Below, piece by piece: positions 61,410-64,000 of a stretch of 64,000 nucleotides of DNA (its first letter is position 1; every line of letters begins with the position of its first letter). The notes below the pieces were generated by a model, which did not search any database, was not told the DNA's origin, and saw only the letters and a list, made by a program, of their open reading frames with translations. Origin of the DNA: Neobacillus novalis NBRC 102450 (GTDB lineage Bacteria; Bacillota; Bacilli; Bacillales; Cytobacillaceae); NCBI RefSeq assembly GCF_001591805.1, contig NZ_BCVP01000009.1, forward strand, positions 248,001 to 312,000, read 5' to 3'. The translations under genes were made by a program, and so were the position numbers.

Positions 61410-62390
61410 ATGAATGAGATGCTGCTCCAAGTAAATCACCTGCAGACAAACTTTTACACGGAAAGCGGCGTCGTTAAGGCAGTAAATGACGTCAGCTTTG
61501 CAATCCGTGAAGGGGAAACTGTTTGTATTGTCGGCGAGTCTGGCTGTGGAAAAAGTATTACTGCTTTATCTTTAATGCAGTTAATTCCGGAAAACGGCAA
61601 GGTGGAAGGCGGCGAAATTAACTTTGCCGGAAAAAATCTGTTGGATTTATCTAAAAAGGATATCCGCCGATTAAGGGGTAATGAGATTGGCATGATCTTT
61701 CAAGAGCCAATGACTTCTTTAAATCCGGTGTTTACCATTGGAGAACAAATGATTGAACCCATACAAGAGCATTTATTATTGAGTAAAAAGGCTGCTTATA
61801 AAAAGGCAATGGAACTGATTACGATGCTGGGAATTCCTAATGCTGAAAAAATTGTCAATCTTTATCCCCATGAATTAAGCGGCGGGATGCTGCAACGGAT
61901 TATGATTGCGATTGCCCTTAGCTGTAATCCGAAGCTCATCATTGCCGATGAGCCGACAACTGCTCTTGATGTGACCATTCAGGCACAAATTTTGGATCTG
62001 TTACGTGATATCAAAAAGGAATTTAACACTTCCATGTTGCTGATCACACATGATCTCGGTGTCGTAGCTGAAATGGCTGATTACGTGGTCGTCATGTATG
62101 CGGGGAAAGTGGTCGAAGAAGGTCCGGTACTTGAGCTGTTTAAGAATCCGCAGCATCCGTATACAAAAGGGTTGTTAAAGGCTAAACCAGTTATTGGTGA
62201 GCGTAAGGACCGGCTCTATACAATCGCTGGACAGGTTCCTAATTTAGTAGATTTGAGCGAGGCTTGTTATTTCGCAGACCGCTGTGAGCATGCAATGGAT
62301 ATTTGCCGGGTGAAGCAGCCTGTTTTAACGGAAATGGCTAAAGGACAAAAAACAGCATGCTGGTTATACGAGGACGGTGAAAATCAATGA
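61410..62390 (+). CDS. Peptide ABC transporter ATPase (DppD-like, second system)
   Basis: A 326-residue ATPase with Walker A GESGCGKS, signature LSGGMLQR (Leu replaces the usual Arg), Walker [13 protein letters not shown] and H-loop ITHDLG. The C-terminal Cys cluster (CYFADRCEHAMDIC) is present. The next gene overlaps by four bases, so translation is coupled. Confidence 0.93.
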   Translation: MNEMLLQVNHLQTNFYTESGVVKAVNDVSFAIREGETVCIVGESGCGKSITALSLMQLIPENGKVEGGEINFAGKNLLDLSKKDIRRLRGNEIGMIFQEPMTSLNPVFTIGEQMIEPIQEHLLLSKKAAYKKAMELITMLGIPNAEKIVNLYPHELSGGMLQRIMIAIALSCNPKLIIADEPTTALDVTIQAQILDLLRDIKKEFNTSMLLITHDLGVVAEMADYVVVMYAGKVVEEGPVLELFKNPQHPYTKGLLKAKPVIGERKDRLYTIAGQVPNLVDLSEACYFADRCEHAMDICRVKQPVLTEMAKGQKTACWLYEDGENQ

Positions 62391-63352
62391 GCGAAGCACT
62401 TTTAGAAGTTCAAAATCTAAAAAAATATTATTCTGCCTCTAAAGGAATGTTTAAGAAATTTGGCGATTCTGTTAAAGCAGTTGACGGGGTTAGTTTTACA
62501 ATTGAAAAGGGCGAAGTATTTGGGCTTGTCGGTGAATCAGGCAGCGGCAAATCGACGATTGGTAAAACAATCTTACGCCTCCATGAGAAGACAGACGGTG
62601 ATGTGAAGTTTAAGGGAAAAGACGTCTTTTCATTGTCCAAAAAGGAACTTCGTCAGCTTCGTGTCCAAACGCAGCTTGTTTTTCAAGATCCATTTAGTTC
62701 GTTAAATCCACGACTGAGGGTTGGTGATGCAATCGGCGAAGCGATGGTAGAACACGGTCTTGTTTCTAAAAAGGAAGTCCGTGAGCGGGTGCTAGAGGTA
62801 ATGGAAAAATGCGGTCTGTCCCCGTTTCATATTGACCGCTATCCGCATGAATTTTCCGGAGGCCAGCGCCAGCGGATCGTCATTGCCCGTGCAATGGCTC
62901 TTAATCCGGAGTTTATCGTTATGGATGAACCTGTAGCCGCTCTTGATGTATCGATACAGGCACAAATTATTAATCTATTTAGTGACCTGCAGCGGGAAAA
63001 CGGATTATCCTATTTGTTTATTTCGCATGACTTAAGTGTTGTCGAGCACCTTTGCACGAAAATTGCGATTATGTATTTGGGGAATATCGTGGAATTAGCT
63101 CCAAAGGAAGAGTTATTTGATCATCCCTTGCACCCATATACAAAAGCGCTTCTTTCAGCAATTCCGATTCCAGATCCAACGGCTAAAAGAGAACGAATTA
63201 TATTAACAGGTGATATTCCAAGCCCAATCAATCCGCCTTCAGGCTGTAAGTTCCGGACCAGATGTCCGATGGCTACAGACCTTTGTGCCGAAAAAGCGCC
63301 TGATTACCGTGACGCGGGCGGTGGTCATTTTGTTGCCTGTCATTATGTATAG
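62387..63352 (+). CDS. Peptide ABC transporter ATPase (DppF-like, second system)
   Basis: A 321-residue ATPase with Walker A GESGSGKS, signature FSGGQRQR, Walker B FIVMDEPVAALD, H-loop ISHDLS and the C-terminal CKFRTRCPMATDLC extension. ATG 62387 overlaps the DppD-like stop by four bases. Last transporter gene; the KynB-like gene starts 86 bases later, possibly in the same transcript. Confidence 0.93.
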   Translation: MSEALLEVQNLKKYYSASKGMFKKFGDSVKAVDGVSFTIEKGEVFGLVGESGSGKSTIGKTILRLHEKTDGDVKFKGKDVFSLSKKELRQLRVQTQLVFQDPFSSLNPRLRVGDAIGEAMVEHGLVSKKEVRERVLEVMEKCGLSPFHIDRYPHEFSGGQRQRIVIARAMALNPEFIVMDEPVAALDVSIQAQIINLFSDLQRENGLSYLFISHDLSVVEHLCTKIAIMYLGNIVELAPKEELFDHPLHPYTKALLSAIPIPDPTAKRERIILTGDIPSPINPPSGCKFRTRCPMATDLCAEKAPDYRDAGGGHFVACHYV

Positions 63353-63438
63353 TTTCAAAATAAATAATGGAAAAGGATAAGGACAATATGAAATAATATG
63401 TGGAGAAGTTCAATAGGATTGGAAGGGGAGTGAAAAAA

Positions 63439-64000
63439 ATGAGGATTTTCGATATCTCAAGAAAGCTGGTCAATGGGATGCCCGTTTGGCCGGGAGATAC
63501 CGCTTTTCAATACGAGGTCTCATGGCCAATGGAGGAAAGCGGCTCGGTTAATGTAGGCAGACTGGAATTAAGTACCCACACGGGCACACATGTTGACGCC
63601 CCATTTCACTTTGATAACGGCGGAAAAAGAATCTATGAGCTGGACCTTAATCTTTACATCGGCCCGGCAAGAGTTATTGATTTGCCGCCGGAAATAGAAA
63701 GCATCGGCGTAAAGGAGTTAAAAGATATTGACTTGGATGGGGTCACAAGAGTTTTGTTTCGAACGCTTGCTTGGAAAAACGGTACCGTCTTTCCAGAGAA
63801 AATTCCTCATATTGAACCAGAACTAGCTCCATATTTAGCTAAGAAGGGCATCCGATTAATCGGATTAGATGTTCCTTCCGTTGACCCGATTGACAGCAAA
63901 GAGCTCCCTGCCCATCACAGTTTGAATGCAAACGGGATACACATATTAGAATCACTAATCCTAGATGAGATTGCCCCAGGAGAATACGAACTAATCGCCT
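63439..64000 (+). CDS. kynB: Cyclase-family metal hydrolase, kynurenine formamidase-like (cut by window end)
   Basis: The frame starts at ATG 63439 behind GGAAGGGGAGTG and is open at base 64000 (187 residues seen; the family is about 205-215 long). The signature STHTGTHVDAPFHF contains the metal ligands His47, His51 and Asp53 and the catalytic His57. WPGD near residue 17 and a later LDVPSVDPIDSKELPAHH also fit KynB arylformamidase, which converts N-formylkynurenine to kynurenine. Other cyclase-family hydrolases share these motifs, so the symbol is tentative. Kynurenine genes downstream of the window would settle it. Confidence 0.8.
   Translation, partial: MRIFDISRKLVNGMPVWPGDTAFQYEVSWPMEESGSVNVGRLELSTHTGTHVDAPFHFDNGGKRIYELDLNLYIGPARVIDLPPEIESIGVKELKDIDLDGVTRVLFRTLAWKNGTVFPEKIPHIEPELAPYLAKKGIRLIGLDVPSVDPIDSKELPAHHSLNANGIHILESLILDEIAPGEYELIA

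Overview
The window looks like chromosome of a low-to-moderate GC, aerobic or facultative spore-former of the Bacillaceae (Neobacillus/Bacillus-like). The signs are strong AAGGAGG-type ribosome binding sites, many TTG and GTG starts, a SAM-I (S-box) riboswitch, lipoprotein-type binding proteins, a PadR/DHA2 efflux pair and an Nre-like nitrate-sensing module. This placement is inference; no rRNA or other phylogenetic marker is present. I see no tRNA, rRNA, insertion sequence, prophage or CRISPR array.

Layout. 0-1.7 kb: an SGNH hydrolase cut by the window edge and a small membrane protein flanked by palindromic repeats. 1.7-10.8 kb: a sigma-54 activator with CBS and PAS domains, followed by a -24/-12 promoter and acyl-CoA genes (two acyl-CoA synthetases, an acyl-CoA dehydrogenase, a thiolase, a methylacyl-CoA-racemase-like protein), probably for branched or unusual acids. 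10.9-20.6 kb: an M20 amidohydrolase, an asparaginase, a five-gene peptide ABC transporter and an activator-like AAA+ protein without GAFTGA. 20.7-29.2 kb: a MerR/EamA pair, a TraB-family lipoprotein, RecQ, an ABC-2-type exporter and an MFS pump. 29.3-33.3 kb: a SAM riboswitch in front of a ribose-type ABC transporter. 33.8-40 kb: PadR plus DHA2 exporter, a YrdB-like protein, a split ThrE-type exporter, a C39-like peptidase and a LigB-like dioxygenase.

40.2-44.2 kb is the most intriguing part. A sensor histidine kinase and an HD-GYP protein share the same multi-helix membrane sensor domain. They are followed by a 23-codon Cys/Trp-rich peptide gene with an excellent ribosome binding site, an intercistronic hairpin, and a membrane M50-type zinc protease with a PqqD-like N-terminus. 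I read this as a candidate ribosomal-peptide signalling or modification system.

44.4-52.5 kb is an anaerobic-type respiratory cluster: NarI-like cytochrome b, molybdopterin oxidoreductase, four-cluster ferredoxin subunit, Tat-exported Rieske protein and small proteins. It is followed by two DegS/NreB-type kinases around a NarL-type regulator and an NreA-like GAF protein. 52.5-64 kb: a glutaminyl-tRNA synthetase (unexpected in Bacillaceae), a Gfo/Idh/MocA oxidoreductase, a NapH-like polyferredoxin with an FNR-like site, an SCP2-domain protein, a second peptide ABC transporter and a KynB-like cyclase cut by the window end.

Several gene-free stretches hold arrays of degenerate repeats with a 21-bp period (5.2, 7.8, 33.4, 33.6 and 54.5 kb). 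Each array has its own core sequence but the same architecture.
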